Positions 55,367-64,000 of a stretch of 64,000 nucleotides of DNA are shown here, one piece after another (position 1 is the stretch's first letter; each line of letters starts with the position of its first letter). The DNA comes from Desulfobacter sp. (GTDB lineage: Bacteria > Desulfobacterota > Desulfobacteria > Desulfobacterales > Desulfobacteraceae). The translations under genes were made by a program, and so were the position numbers. A model generated the notes under the pieces. The model was not told the DNA's origin, made no database searches, and saw only the letters and a list, made by a program, of their open reading frames with translations. The stretch spans positions 3,655,001-3,719,000 of the forward strand of contig CP054838.1 in assembly GCA_028768545.1 (NCBI GenBank), read 5' to 3'.

Positions 55367-56848
55367 TTAACCTCCGATAAATCCTTTAACAGCCATGGAT
55401 GCAAGGTTTAAAAATGGCTGGGGTACAAAAAATAGCACAAATGAAATCAAAGCGGTGATCACCAGGGGTACCACACAAATCATGGGTGCTTCGTCAATTT
55501 TACGTTCAAACATCGCCTCTTCAGGAGTACAGAAAAACGCTTTATAGAAAATGGGCATGAAATAGGCTGCATTAAGCAGAGAAGAGGTCAGCAGGACAAA
55601 GAGCATGATCATCTGATCACCCTCAAGCGTCCCTAAAACCAGGTACCACTTGGAGATAAATCCTCCTGTGGGGGGCAGTCCGATAATGGACAAAGACCCG
55701 AGAAGAAAAGCGGTCATGGTCACAGGCATCCGGTACCCGATTCCCACCATCTGGCTCAAATATTTTTTCCCGGTGGCCACAAAAATAGCCCCTGCACAGA
55801 AAAAGAGGGTAATCTTGCCAAAGGCATGCATGGCAATATGAAGCATGCCGCCGGTCATCCCCTTGGGGCTGAGCAGGGCCGCTCCCAATACGATATAGGA
55901 GAGCTGACCTATGGTTGAATAGGCCAGGCGCCGTTTAAATTCATCCTGGGACAGGGCAATGGCTGAACTGACCAGAATGGTGACTGAAGCAATCCCGGCA
56001 ACCACAGCCCCAAGATCAAATGAGGCTAAGAATTCAACACCGAAAATCCCTGTGAGCACTCTGACAATGGAAAACACCCCCACCTTTACAACCGCCACCG
56101 CATGAAGCAGGGCAGAAACAGGTGTGGGGGCCACCATGGCTGCGGGCAGCCATGAATGAAAGGGCATGATGCCGGCCTTGGCAAACCCGAATACAAACAT
56201 GAGCAAAAGAACCGTTGCATGGGGTTTGGACAATTGGTCTGTAAAAATCCCGGCACCTGAAAACTCAAGGGTTCCTGTGGCATGGTAGCACCAGATCATG
56301 GCCGGCAGTACCAGACCAATGGAGGTTCCCAGAATAAAGGTGAGATAACGTCTGCCCGAGGTTCTGGATTTGGCATCCTGATGGTGGGCCACCAGAGGAT
56401 AGGTTGCCAGGGACAAAATCTCATAAAATAAATAGAGTGTCAGAAGGTTGGCAGAAAATGCCGCACCGATGGTTGCAGAAATTGCCAGGGCAAAAAAGGA
56501 GACAAACCGGGTCTGGCCATGTTCATTCAGCCCCCTCATATACCCGATGGAATACATGGAGGTAATAATGTACAAGGAAGAGGCTACCAGGGCAAACAGC
56601 ATGCCCAAGGCATCCACCCGAAAGGCAATATCCGCTCCCGGGGCAATCTTGAACAGGGTTAAGCCCACCTGGTTGCCGTCCAGAATAACAGGCAGCATTG
56701 AGACCACAATTAAAAACTTGATGGTACCGGCTATAAATGTCCAGGACTCCCGGGCATTAGGCTTGCTCGAAGACGAGATCAGCACTGGAATCACTGCCAG
56801 GGACACCAGCACAGCCAGAAGGGGTTTAATTGATGTAATCAGTTCCAT
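55367..56848 (-). CDS. MrpD/NuoN-like antiporter subunit, second copy
   Basis: 493-residue polytopic protein of the NuoM/N-MrpD family. TM5 glutamate is present (LYLFYEILSLATY), as are the TM7 lysine (VAVVKVGVFSIVRV) and MPFHSWLPAAMVAPTPVSALLHAVAV (key block HSWLPAAMVAPTPVSALLH). Follows mrpD by 33 nt. Extra antiporter-type subunits beyond MrpA and MrpD suggest a larger complex than a standard Mrp. Confidence 0.9.
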   Translation of the reverse strand: MELITSIKPLLAVLVSLAVIPVLISSSSKPNARESWTFIAGTIKFLIVVSMLPVILDGNQVGLTLFKIAPGADIAFRVDALGMLFALVASSLYIITSMYSIGYMRGLNEHGQTRFVSFFALAISATIGAAFSANLLTLYLFYEILSLATYPLVAHHQDAKSRTSGRRYLTFILGTSIGLVLPAMIWCYHATGTLEFSGAGIFTDQLSKPHATVLLLMFVFGFAKAGIMPFHSWLPAAMVAPTPVSALLHAVAVVKVGVFSIVRVLTGIFGVEFLASFDLGAVVAGIASVTILVSSAIALSQDEFKRRLAYSTIGQLSYIVLGAALLSPKGMTGGMLHIAMHAFGKITLFFCAGAIFVATGKKYLSQMVGIGYRMPVTMTAFLLGSLSIIGLPPTGGFISKWYLVLGTLEGDQMIMLFVLLTSSLLNAAYFMPIFYKAFFCTPEEAMFERKIDEAPMICVVPLVITALISFVLFFVPQPFLNLASMAVKGFIGG

Positions 56849-56881
56849 TTATTCCTTAGCCTTTGTGTAAATTTATTTGTT

Positions 56882-58393
56882 TCATTTTAAAAAGGGCAGG
56901 ATAACCTTATCCACAATAGTGCCGGAATAAAGCCCCACCACAATCAAAGCAATGCTGACAATTCCCAGGGTCGCAAGGGAGGACACAGGTGCCTCTTCCA
57001 TGGCCACAGCATCCTTACCATGGCCGTGGCCGGAATCGTCTTCAGCCACATCGTGACCGTGGTCTTCAGCCATGGGTTCAAAAAAGCAGATCTCAAACAC
57101 CTTGAAAAAAAGCACGGCGCAGATCAGAGAAGAAATCAGCAGGGCAGCAGCAAAGTGGTAGGCACCGGCTTCAAAGGCCCCGAGAATAAGGTACCATTTT
57201 GAAAAGAAACCGCAGGTCGGGGGCACCCCAACAATGGAGAAGGCTGCCAGCACAAAGCCTGCCATGGTCCAAGGCATCTTTCCAAATAGTCCTGAAAGGT
57301 CATTCAGATCCACCCGGCCCAGCTTATAAACCATATTGCCCACAGCCAGAAACAGGGCAAAGGTCATGAGGGCATCGTTGACAATGTGCAAAATGGCGCC
57401 GGTCATGCCCAGGGTATTGCCCAGCCAGGCACCGCCCACCATATATCCGATTTCACAGACAATGATATAGGTGAGCATCTTTTTAAGATTATTCTGAGAC
57501 AGGGCCATAATGCCGCCGGCAAGGACGGCAAAGGTTCCCAGCCAGACAACGCCCTGGGCCAGGTTCAGGGTATTAAAAATATAGTCCAGGCCAAATACGG
57601 TCACCATCAGTCTGACCATGACATAGACCATGACCTTGGTCATGAGCGGGGCCACAACCCTTGCAAATCCCACGGGAGAGTAGGCATATGCATTGGGCAG
57701 CCAGACATGGAGGGGAAAAAGGGCCATTTTGATCCATACCCCGAGAATACAGAGGATAAAGGCCACCAATAATGATGAAGAACTGCTCATGGCAGGAATC
57801 ATCCCCGCCACATCCCCCATGTTCAACGAACCGGTAATAATATAAATATAGCCCACCCCGAGCAGGTAAAAGGATGCGCCGATAACCCCGATAAAAACAT
57901 AGTTCAAAGAGGACAGAGGCCCTCTGTCCTTGTCCCCCAGGGCAATCATGGTATAAGAGGTCAAAGAGGTGATTTCAATCAAAACATAAAGGTTGAAAAG
58001 ATCGCCTGTTGACACCACACCCAAAAGTCCCACAACAAAAAGCAGGTACATCACGTAAAAGGCGCCGGTCCGGTCAGGGGTTTCCTGGGCGACATTCTTG
58101 AAACTGGCCACCAGGTTGAGAAAGGCAATGCCGGTAATCAAAACCAGAACCATGGCGTTGAGACCGTCAATCCTGTATTCAATGCCCATGGGAGGCATCC
58201 ACCCGGCCATGGTGTACTGGATGGGACCTGAGCTTAAAACCAAAAACAGGTCATTAACAGCAGCGGCAAGGGCAATACCAAGGGCAGTCAGGGCAATGGG
58301 GTAGGTAAACCGATCATCCACCCAGGCGGTGATCCCCGCAAAAAAGGCCCCGAGCAATGGGGCAATGACAACGATTGCTGGATAATTGTTCAT
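56882..58393 (-). CDS. mrpD: Mrp antiporter subunit D
   Basis: 503-residue subunit, about 14 helices, with TM5 Glu (LYVLIEITSLTSY), LFPLHVWLPNAYAYSP (key block HVWLPNAYAYSP) and the TM7 lysine (APLMTKVMVYVMVR). A His/Asp-rich loop near the C-terminus (EDHGHDVAEDDSGHGHG) could bind metal. It overlaps mrpC by 4 nt. Functions in Na+/H+ exchange within the Mrp complex. Confidence 0.92.
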   Translation of the reverse strand: MNNYPAIVVIAPLLGAFFAGITAWVDDRFTYPIALTALGIALAAAVNDLFLVLSSGPIQYTMAGWMPPMGIEYRIDGLNAMVLVLITGIAFLNLVASFKNVAQETPDRTGAFYVMYLLFVVGLLGVVSTGDLFNLYVLIEITSLTSYTMIALGDKDRGPLSSLNYVFIGVIGASFYLLGVGYIYIITGSLNMGDVAGMIPAMSSSSSLLVAFILCILGVWIKMALFPLHVWLPNAYAYSPVGFARVVAPLMTKVMVYVMVRLMVTVFGLDYIFNTLNLAQGVVWLGTFAVLAGGIMALSQNNLKKMLTYIIVCEIGYMVGGAWLGNTLGMTGAILHIVNDALMTFALFLAVGNMVYKLGRVDLNDLSGLFGKMPWTMAGFVLAAFSIVGVPPTCGFFSKWYLILGAFEAGAYHFAAALLISSLICAVLFFKVFEICFFEPMAEDHGHDVAEDDSGHGHGKDAVAMEEAPVSSLATLGIVSIALIVVGLYSGTIVDKVILPFLK

Positions 58394-58797
58394 ATCTTTT
58401 TTTCCGATAAGCGCATTCTGAGTTCATCTTCTTCCAGGGTATTGTACCGCTGGTATATTCTTACACACAGGGCCATGGCCACCCCAAAGGTGGCAACAGA
58501 AACAACAATGGCCGTAAGCATGAGCACATGGGGCAAGGGATTGATATAATCTGCCGCCTTTATAATGGCCTCTGCGCCATGACCGCTGTGATCCCCCTGG
58601 ATAATGGGGATGGTGGCGCCTCTTTTATATCCGATGGATACATAAAAAAGGATAATGGCGGTCTGGAAAATATTCATGCCCACCAGTTTTTTGATAAGAT
58701 TGTTCTTGACAATCATGGCATAGAGCCCGATCATCATGAGGATGATATAGAGCCAGTAATTGTACTTTGCCACAATCAGGGGTAAAAAATCAGTCAT
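58390..58797 (-). CDS. mrpC: Mrp antiporter subunit C (NuoK-like)
   Basis: 135-residue protein with three membrane helices and the MrpC blocks YAMIVKNNLIKKLVGMNIFQTAIILFYVS (key block LIKKLVGMNIFQTA) and LPHVLMLTAIVVSVA. It is 9 nt after the MrpB-type gene and overlaps mrpD by 4 nt. Confidence 0.93.
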   Translation of the reverse strand: MTDFLPLIVAKYNYWLYIILMMIGLYAMIVKNNLIKKLVGMNIFQTAIILFYVSIGYKRGATIPIIQGDHSGHGAEAIIKAADYINPLPHVLMLTAIVVSVATFGVAMALCVRIYQRYNTLEEDELRMRLSEKKI

Positions 58798-58806
58798 ATG
58801 CGCCTC

Positions 58807-59625
58807 CTATAGTCCTTCGTCGTGTCTGCCTTCGGAGACGATATTAATATAAATAATGGCCATGACTGCGGTAACCGCCATGCCCACACCGATTTCAACC
58901 CCCAGCATCCCCAAGGCCCGGATGTGGTGTTCCCCAAAAAAAGGAATATATTGGGAATAATCTAAAAAATGACCACCCAGCACCATGGAAAAGGCACCGA
59001 TGCCCACATAGACCAAAACACCGGCAGCTGAAAAAATGCCCAGAAACTTTTCACTCACGCGTTTCATCAGGGTTTTCAAATTGTATGAAATGGCTAAAAG
59101 GATAAAACTGGACCCGAAAATCACCCCGCCCTGGAATCCGCCGCCCGGAGAAAAATCCCCATGGGCAACCACGTAAAGGGCATATATCTGAATAAAGGGA
59201 ATCAGGATCCGGCATACGGTTTTAATAATGGTATCTGACGGGACCCAATCCTTGTCCACATCTTCAAACTCTTTGCCCGGGGCGATCTGTCTTTCATTGT
59301 TCTTGACATGAAGGACAACGCCGGTGGGCACGTGCCGGTAGTAATACTCTTTTTTGGGACGGAAATCGCGAAGCAGCAGAAAACAGGCAAGGCCCGCACA
59401 AAAGACCACCGCTGTTTCAAACATGGTGTCATACCCCCTATAGTCTGCCAATACAGCCGTGACCAGGTTAGGGACTTCAGTCTGCTCCATTGCATGCTCG
59501 ATATAATCATTGGACAGATGGATGGATGCCGGCGAATGAGGATCCCCCCAGTCAGGCAGTTCCCCTGTCCCGTATAATAAGAGTCCGCCGGTCAGGCAGA
59601 CAATAATAAACCCGAAAAGCTTCAA
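58807..59625 (-). CDS. mrpB: MbhE-MrpB fusion subunit
   Basis: 272-residue fusion. The N-terminal part (about 1-90; VTAVLADYRGYDTMFETAVVFCAGLAC, key block VLADYRGYDTMFE) is like MbhE of membrane-bound hydrogenase modules. The second half (about 130-265; VAHGDFSPGGGFQGGVIFGSSFIL, key block SPGGGFQGGVI) is MrpB. This arrangement corresponds to the C-terminal part of long MrpA plus MrpB and is seen in Mbh/Mbs-type modules. A charged insertion between them is cytoplasmic or external. Overlaps the MbhD-like gene by 4 nt. Confidence 0.9.
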   Translation of the reverse strand: MKLFGFIIVCLTGGLLLYGTGELPDWGDPHSPASIHLSNDYIEHAMEQTEVPNLVTAVLADYRGYDTMFETAVVFCAGLACFLLLRDFRPKKEYYYRHVPTGVVLHVKNNERQIAPGKEFEDVDKDWVPSDTIIKTVCRILIPFIQIYALYVVAHGDFSPGGGFQGGVIFGSSFILLAISYNLKTLMKRVSEKFLGIFSAAGVLVYVGIGAFSMVLGGHFLDYSQYIPFFGEHHIRALGMLGVEIGVGMAVTAVMAIIYINIVSEGRHDEGL

Positions 59626-59867
59626 TCTTTTGTCCTCCTGCTTGTTCTAAATACAGCTGCAACAAAAAAAACAGTGCTCACCCCAGCCCCGACAGAGGCC
59701 TCGGTAAACGCCACATCCACCGCCCCCATGACAGCCCAGAGCAGGCACATCATAAAAGAATAGGCACCGAATAAAATGGCAGTTCCCAAGAGGTCTCGAA
59801 CGGAAATGGCGGCAATGGCACAGAAAATAACAAAGGTCAATACAATAAGGTCAATGGGCCAAGACAT
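59622..59867 (-). CDS. MbhD-like subunit (DUF4040, C-terminal MrpA part)
   Basis: 81-residue protein with three helices and the MbhD/MrpA-C block LLGTAILFGAYSFMMCLLWAVMGAVDVAFTEASVGAG (key block DVAFTEASVGAG). It corresponds to the segment of long MrpA homologous to NuoJ. Separate MbhD genes are typical of group 4 hydrogenase-type Mrp modules. Positioned 2 nt after mrpG and overlapping the MbhE-MrpB fusion. Confidence 0.9.
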   Translation of the reverse strand: MSWPIDLIVLTFVIFCAIAAISVRDLLGTAILFGAYSFMMCLLWAVMGAVDVAFTEASVGAGVSTVFFVAAVFRTSRRTKD

Positions 59868-59869
59868 GT

Positions 59870-60223
59870 TTATTCCTTTCCTGTTTCCCGGGGTTGAATC
59901 GTATTATTCTTAGGCTTCCGGGTCCATGGCCTCAAGCCTGCCCGCATCCCGGCATCCACAATGGAGTGGGTTGCCGTGGGGCTGGACATGAATACAAAGA
60001 AAACGATCAGCATCATTTTAATGGATAAAAGAACGGTCCCCAGGGAAAAATGATGAAGGTTATACAGAGCAAGGCCTCCCACCATGGCCATTATCCCTAA
60101 GGTATCAAGTTTTCCTGCAGGGTGAAGCCTTGAATAAAAATCAGGCATCCTGATAATGCCCACAGCGCCCCCCAGAAAAAACAAAAAACCAAAGGCCAAG
60201 AGTATGATTACAAGTATATCCAT
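59870..60223 (-). CDS. mrpG: Mrp antiporter subunit G
   Basis: 117-residue protein with three membrane helices and the MrpG pattern GAVGIIRMPDFYSRLHPAGKLDTLG (key block GIIRMPDFYSRLHPA). It lies 12 nt after mrpF. Confidence 0.93.
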   Translation of the reverse strand: MDILVIILLAFGFLFFLGGAVGIIRMPDFYSRLHPAGKLDTLGIMAMVGGLALYNLHHFSLGTVLLSIKMMLIVFFVFMSSPTATHSIVDAGMRAGLRPWTRKPKNNTIQPRETGKE

Positions 60224-60235
60224 GACAACTCCTCA

Positions 60236-60523
60236 TCAATCCATAAAAGATTCTTCGTACAGGCCTTTTCTTTTGTGGAAATACCTGGACGCGGCAATCA
60301 CGGCCACAAAGTTTAAAAAAGCATAGGCCAGGGCAATATCCACAAACATATCCACCCGTTCGTATAAAAACCCGATCAGCAGTAAAAGGACAACGGTCTT
60401 GCTGCCGATGGCATTCACCCCGACCAGCCGGTCCAATACTGTGGGACCGAACAGGCACCGGTACAAAGACAGGAACATGAGCAGGCAAAGGCCCATGGCG
60501 ACGATAAGAAAAAAGGTGTTCAT
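60236..60523 (-). CDS. mrpF: Mrp antiporter subunit F
   Basis: 95-residue protein with three membrane helices and LFGPTVLDRLVGVNAIGSK (key block GPTVLDRLVGVNA), a MrpF hallmark, plus the membrane Asp in VDIALAYAFLNFV. It overlaps mrpE by 4 nt. Confidence 0.93.
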   Translation of the reverse strand: MNTFFLIVAMGLCLLMFLSLYRCLFGPTVLDRLVGVNAIGSKTVVLLLLIGFLYERVDMFVDIALAYAFLNFVAVIAASRYFHKRKGLYEESFMD

Positions 60524-61071
60524 ATATCTTCTCCGTAAATATCAGCCACCTTGTTCAGCATGTTTCCCGGACAGCCTTGGGCAGACGGCTTATCAATGGC
60601 ATGAACCCTGTATACTCCGTCAGCACCGTTGGTGACGGTGATCGTCCCCGGCGTCAGGGTAATGGAATTGGCAAGGGTGGTAATGGCAAGGTCTGATTCA
60701 AGGTCGGCTTTAAAATTCATAATATGGGGATCGATCAACTCGTTCATCCGGGGATGAAAAACAAGATAGAGCAAATGGAAATTTGCCTTGATAATCTCCA
60801 CAATCAGCCAGGGAATATAGGCTGAAAACTTGATAAAAATTCGGAAATGGCCCGGGGTGATGGACGGGAACAAAAGATCGTGGAAAAACCAGGCCACAAG
60901 CAGACTGGAAACCACCCCCAGGCTGACGAGAAGCCCTGAAAAATTCCCGGACAGGACCAGCCAGGTGGCAAACATAAGTATAAATGTGATTAAAAACGAA
61001 ACAAAAGAAAATCCCGACTTTTTTTCAACAGCAGGGGCAGTTTTCCCCTCACCGGTACCAGATTGAATCAA
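60520..61071 (-). CDS. mrpE: Mrp antiporter subunit E
   Basis: 183-residue protein, two or three membrane helices near the N-terminus and the MrpE soluble part with ANSITLTPGTITVT. The start codon is TTG, with AAGGAG 7 nt upstream. First of the mrp genes, 51 nt after the receiver gene, with which it probably shares a transcript. Confidence 0.92.
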   Translation of the reverse strand: MIQSGTGEGKTAPAVEKKSGFSFVSFLITFILMFATWLVLSGNFSGLLVSLGVVSSLLVAWFFHDLLFPSITPGHFRIFIKFSAYIPWLIVEIIKANFHLLYLVFHPRMNELIDPHIMNFKADLESDLAITTLANSITLTPGTITVTNGADGVYRVHAIDKPSAQGCPGNMLNKVADIYGEDI

Positions 61072-61122
61072 TGGAGGTCTCCTTAATCAAAGTAATGTAA
61101 ATCTTCAAGTGCCGAACATCGG

Positions 61123-61596
61123 CTATTTTTCAACGCCGTAAATTCCCCGGAACTTGTCATACAGCTTTGATAAGGTCCCTTTCTTTTTTGAATCCAACAA
61201 GGTGTGTTCGGGAGTATCTGAACGGCCTTCCTGAACCAGCCTGTGATCATAGGCGGCATTTATGGTCTGGATGAGGGTTTCCATATCCACGGGTTTTGAC
61301 AGGAATTTAAAGGCATTATACTTGCCGCTTTCAAGTGCATTTTCAACACTGCCATGCCCGGTTAAGACAATACAGGGCAAAAACGGCTGCAAATCTTTTA
61401 AACGTTTCTGGACCTCAATACCGTCAATTCCGGGCATCTGCAGATCCACCACAGCCACGTCAAAATCCTCCTTTGATGCCGCTTCAACCCCTTCTTCACC
61501 TGAAAAAGTGGTTTTTACCGTAAACCCATCCAACACCAGCCGCTTGGCAAGGTACTTCAAAAACGTCTGTTCATCATCTATAAATAAAAGCTTCAT
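61123..61596 (-). CDS. receiver-domain protein at head of the Mrp operon
   Basis: 157-residue response regulator: Asp7/Asp8, phospho-Asp51, Thr/Ser in LTGHGS and Lys in LSKPVD. The last 35 residues form a short Lys-rich tail without DNA-binding fold. It lies 51 nt before mrpE, after a good promoter, so its level is tied to the antiporter genes. It may act by protein contact. Confidence 0.9.
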   Translation of the reverse strand: MKLLFIDDEQTFLKYLAKRLVLDGFTVKTTFSGEEGVEAASKEDFDVAVVDLQMPGIDGIEVQKRLKDLQPFLPCIVLTGHGSVENALESGKYNAFKFLSKPVDMETLIQTINAAYDHRLVQEGRSDTPEHTLLDSKKKGTLSKLYDKFRGIYGVEK

Positions 61597-61659
61597 ATTG
61601 ACCCTTTATTAGCATAAATATCTTATTTCTCACTTAATATTTTTTTATCAAAAAACAAT

Positions 61660-61688
61660 TTAGTACCAGAACCAAAAATCGGAGTCAA
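61660..61688 (-). promoter_or_regulatory. possible promoter of the receiver-mrp operon
   Basis: TTGACT (61683-61688), 17-nt spacer, TACTAA (61660-61665), about 65 nt before the receiver gene. The -35 is 5 of 6, the -10 only 3 of 6. It lies in the 191-nt gap after the uspA-like gene. Confidence 0.4.
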
Positions 61689-61787
61689 GGCGTTCTTTTT
61701 ACAAGTCAAAGCTAATTTATAGATTTACAATTTCCCCCTATATCCTTAAAACAAGCCGCTTTTAAAGGATCAATCCTTGATTATCCG

Positions 61788-62657
61788 TCAAACCGGAAAC
61801 AAGAGACACGGATAAATACTCTTGTCTGCTATATTCCTTGATATGGACCCCATCCATCTTTCAAGCATGGCATTTTTCTCACTGGTCCCCAGAACGATCA
61901 TAGATGCCTGATATTCCCTGGCCGCCTTGAGGATTTCATTTTCAGGATCGCCCACATAGACATGGGGCCTTGCATCAATACCGGCGGCTTCAAACTCATC
62001 GCAAAGGTCATCCAGGCGGCCGCGTTCATATTTTCTGACCTTCTGCACCTCATGGGTATCGGTACTTTTTAGATCCTTATCACTGACCACATGCATGAGA
62101 TGAATCTGGCCGATGACATTGGAAAGTCCCTTTAAACAGTCGACGGCAGCCTGGCTGCTGCCTGACCAGGAGGTGGCAAACAAGGGACGTTTGAATAGTT
62201 GTTCAGGCACCACCTGATCCTCGAGCATATGCTTGAACACCAGGATGGGAATTTTCACCCGCCGGGTCAGCTCGGTAATATCAGACCTTGAGTAAAGCTG
62301 CTCCAAAGGTCCTTTGTGGGACCTGCCGATAACGGCAAGGTCCGGCTCCTCCCGGTCAATGACCTTGAGCATCTCATACACAAGACTTGAGACCTCAATA
62401 TAGGCCCCGACTTCCATGCCCAGTTCAAATAAATTTTCCGCCCAGTCAATAAACCGGATATTGGCGGTCTCTTTAAGTTTTACCTCTTCTTGTTTTAAAT
62501 AGCCTGAGCCCCGCTTCATGGAGACCTTGTCCCGTTCGATCACATTGAGGAACACCACATGGTCGAGATCTGCCTTGCGCAGGCTTAAAAGAGCATTTAA
62601 GGCGTCAAAGCATAAATCCTCAAACTTGGTGACAAAAAGCAGTTTTTTTATTTTCAT
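61788..62657 (-). CDS. universal stress protein with two UspA domains
   Basis: 289-residue tandem UspA protein. The second domain ends with the nucleotide-binding pattern ASMIVLGTSEKNAMLERWMGSISRNIADKS (key block VLGTSEKNAMLERWMGS), like the G-2x-G-9x-G(S/T) motif. The first domain has AVIGRSHKGPLEQLYSRSD. Located between two-component genes and the Mrp operon, suggesting a role in the same stress response. Confidence 0.92.
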   Translation of the reverse strand: MKIKKLLFVTKFEDLCFDALNALLSLRKADLDHVVFLNVIERDKVSMKRGSGYLKQEEVKLKETANIRFIDWAENLFELGMEVGAYIEVSSLVYEMLKVIDREEPDLAVIGRSHKGPLEQLYSRSDITELTRRVKIPILVFKHMLEDQVVPEQLFKRPLFATSWSGSSQAAVDCLKGLSNVIGQIHLMHVVSDKDLKSTDTHEVQKVRKYERGRLDDLCDEFEAAGIDARPHVYVGDPENEILKAAREYQASMIVLGTSEKNAMLERWMGSISRNIADKSIYPCLLFPV

Positions 62658-62689
62658 AACCTCTCCTGGGGGCTGGTTTTACCCTGAAT

Positions 62690-63082
62690 TTAGCCGATTT
62701 TTGTTTCAATGGCCTGGACCAGTTCTTCGGGTTCCACGGGTTTTTCAAGATAAATATCGGGCTTGGGAACCTCTCCGCCTTTAAACTCGTCCAGCACTTT
62801 CTGGGATTTTAAAAACGATCTTAGGGCAATGCCGGTGAACATGATCACAGGCAAATCCTTGAGCGTCTCATCGGTTTTCAGGTGACGGTAAAGCCGGATG
62901 CCGCTGCCCCGGGGCATGAGCACATCAAGGATGACCAGATTCGGCCGGTTGGCCTGGATCTTTTCAAGTCCGTCAACACCGTCGTGGGCAACCAGAGGCA
63001 AATAACCGTTTTCCTCCAGCACTGTGACCACAAATGACCTGACATCAGGATCATCATCTACCACAAGCACCTTTTTGCTCAT
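62690..63082 (-). CDS. single-domain response regulator
   Basis: 130-residue receiver with Asp9/Asp10/Asp11, phospho-Asp53 (ILDVLMP), Thr in FTGIA and Lys in LEKPVE. The start overlaps the kinase stop by 1 nt (TAATG), so the two are a coupled pair. No output domain. Confidence 0.93.
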   Translation of the reverse strand: MSKKVLVVDDDPDVRSFVVTVLEENGYLPLVAHDGVDGLEKIQANRPNLVILDVLMPRGSGIRLYRHLKTDETLKDLPVIMFTGIALRSFLKSQKVLDEFKGGEVPKPDIYLEKPVEPEELVQAIETKIG

Positions 63083-64000
63083 TATTTATCCTCCTTGGCC
63101 AGTCTTTCATCAAAGGGCGAAATGGGGTCAAAGGGAAGCTTGAGGGTAAAACAAGACCCTTTTCCCTTTTGGCTTTTAGTATCGATACGTCCCTTATGCT
63201 CTTCCACAAGCTTGCCGGTCACCAAAAGCCCAAGGCCTGTTCCCTTGCCCCCCTTGGTACTGAACATGGGATTAAACAATTGCGACAGGGTCTTTTCATC
63301 CATGCCGCAGCCGTTATCCTCAACTTCGAAACAGATCATCTCCTGGGCGTCTGTATAGGTTTTGATTCCAATGACAAATTTTTTGGACAGATCCTCATCT
63401 TCCAGACAGGCGTCCATGGCATTGTTCACCAGATTGAGCAATGACCTGTGAATGGTTTCAGGATCGGCAAGGACAACTCCGATACGAGGATCAATCTTTG
63501 ATTTTATAGAGATATCTTTGGCCTTTGCCGCCTCTTTGACCAGGCTGACCACCTCCTCGACAATCTCATTGGGAGAACAGGGGGCCATCTCAGGATCATG
63601 CTCCCTGGAATAGGTGAGCATGTCCTGGGTCAGGTCCGAGACCCTGGAAATGTTCTTTTTAATGGTCTCCCAACCTGTCTTAAGCTTTTGGGTATTATTT
63701 TTTTTCATGCCCACATCCACCACATAGGATCCGCCTTTGAGGCCGATGAGAATATTTTTCACATAATGGGCAAGGCCGGACACGGTCTGGCCGACTGCTG
63801 CCAGCCGTTCGGACCGGACCAATTCTTTTTCCAGGTCCTTGATCTCGGTTAAATCCTGAAAAAAATTAACAATCCCCATGAATTCACCTTTTTCATACAG
63901 CACATTGGTGGTAAACCGCACAGGAAAAGTTTTCCCCTCCTTGATGGTCAACATCATTTCCTTCCAGGGCAGATTACCGGCGTTGGGGTTTTTTCTTGCC
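63082..64000 (-). CDS. PAS-sensor histidine kinase, 5' end outside window
   Basis: The frame is open to the window edge, so the gene is partial; the first internal ATG (63957) lies in the middle of a PAS domain (EGKTFPVRFTTNVLYEKGEFMGIVNFFQDLTEIK; key block GIVNFFQDLTEIK). H-box GLAHYVKNILIGLKGG, N-box LVNNAMDACLEDED, G1 DNGCGMD and G2 KGTGLGLLVTG are complete. The H-box has Tyr-Val in place of the usual Glu-Ile/Leu, as in some two-component kinases of the phylum. Pairs with the receiver downstream. Confidence 0.92.
   Translation of the reverse strand, partial: ARKNPNAGNLPWKEMMLTIKEGKTFPVRFTTNVLYEKGEFMGIVNFFQDLTEIKDLEKELVRSERLAAVGQTVSGLAHYVKNILIGLKGGSYVVDVGMKKNNTQKLKTGWETIKKNISRVSDLTQDMLTYSREHDPEMAPCSPNEIVEEVVSLVKEAAKAKDISIKSKIDPRIGVVLADPETIHRSLLNLVNNAMDACLEDEDLSKKFVIGIKTYTDAQEMICFEVEDNGCGMDEKTLSQLFNPMFSTKGGKGTGLGLLVTGKLVEEHKGRIDTKSQKGKGSCFTLKLPFDPISPFDERLAKEDK

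Overview
The window looks like a chromosomal segment of a sulfate-reducing Desulfobacterota bacterium, most likely near the Desulfobacteraceae. The support is indirect: the partial 16S rRNA is of proteobacterial/desulfobacterial type, the ATP synthase operon has paired b and b' subunits and lacks a and c, and there is an Ehr-type (hydrogenase-related, nickel-free) complex, an Mrp/Mbh-type antiporter cluster and a DASS anion transporter. I could not run a database search, so the genus is open. No phage, transposase, integrase or CRISPR array was seen.

Layout. 1-1.36 kb: 5' three quarters of a 16S rRNA gene (minus strand) with leader and a near-consensus promoter. 1.4-6 kb (minus): tyrS, rny, a 6S RNA, zapA, a ZapB-like coiled-coil gene and a GlmU-like uridyltransferase without its acetyltransferase half. 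6-12 kb (minus): atpF'-F-H-A-G-D-C. 12.3-19.8 kb (minus): the elongasome genes mreB-mreC-mreD-mrdA-rodA, and upstream a translationally coupled ldcA/serine hydrolase pair. 20-23.2 kb: a small membrane protein with a C-terminal Cys-rich domain, a cupin and a U32 peptidase. 23.4-34.4 kb: a six-gene complex I/hydrogenase-like operon whose large subunit lacks the second Ni-binding cysteine motif (and apparently the first), flanked on both sides by 470-residue left-handed beta-helix paralogues. 34.7-44.2 kb: a NhaR-like LysR regulator, a PPDK-N-like protein, a divergent TetR regulator with a clear operator, a two-component cluster with an unusual kinase-like/BON-like/receiver fusion, then a DASS transporter and a CBS protein. 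44.4-48.3 kb: a membrane protein and the potassium uptake pair trkA-trkH. 48.5-61.7 kb: cation antiporter genes. 61.8-64 kb: UspA, receiver and histidine kinase genes, the last cut by the window edge.

The most unusual part is 49.4-61.7 kb. A full mrpEFG-MbhD-MrpB-C-D operon on the minus strand is extended by another NuoN/MrpD-like subunit, two tiny membrane proteins (44 and 90 aa), a NuoL-like subunit (596 aa) and two proteins with degenerate cyclic-nucleotide-binding folds. The three-gene unit (tiny protein, about 85-aa two-TM protein, about 595-aa NuoL-like subunit) occurs again on the plus strand facing it, with the same 11-nt overlap between the last two genes. In the plus-strand copy the key TM5 glutamate of the NuoL family is a lysine.

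Much of the window concerns ion gradients: F1Fo ATP synthase, the Ehr-type complex, Mrp antiporters, TrkAH and a presumably Na+-coupled DASS carrier, with sensory genes between them. Several small genes shorter than 60 codons, two probable frameshifted small genes, a 6S RNA and a dispersed structured repeat (two copies 32 kb apart, in opposite orientation) are described below.
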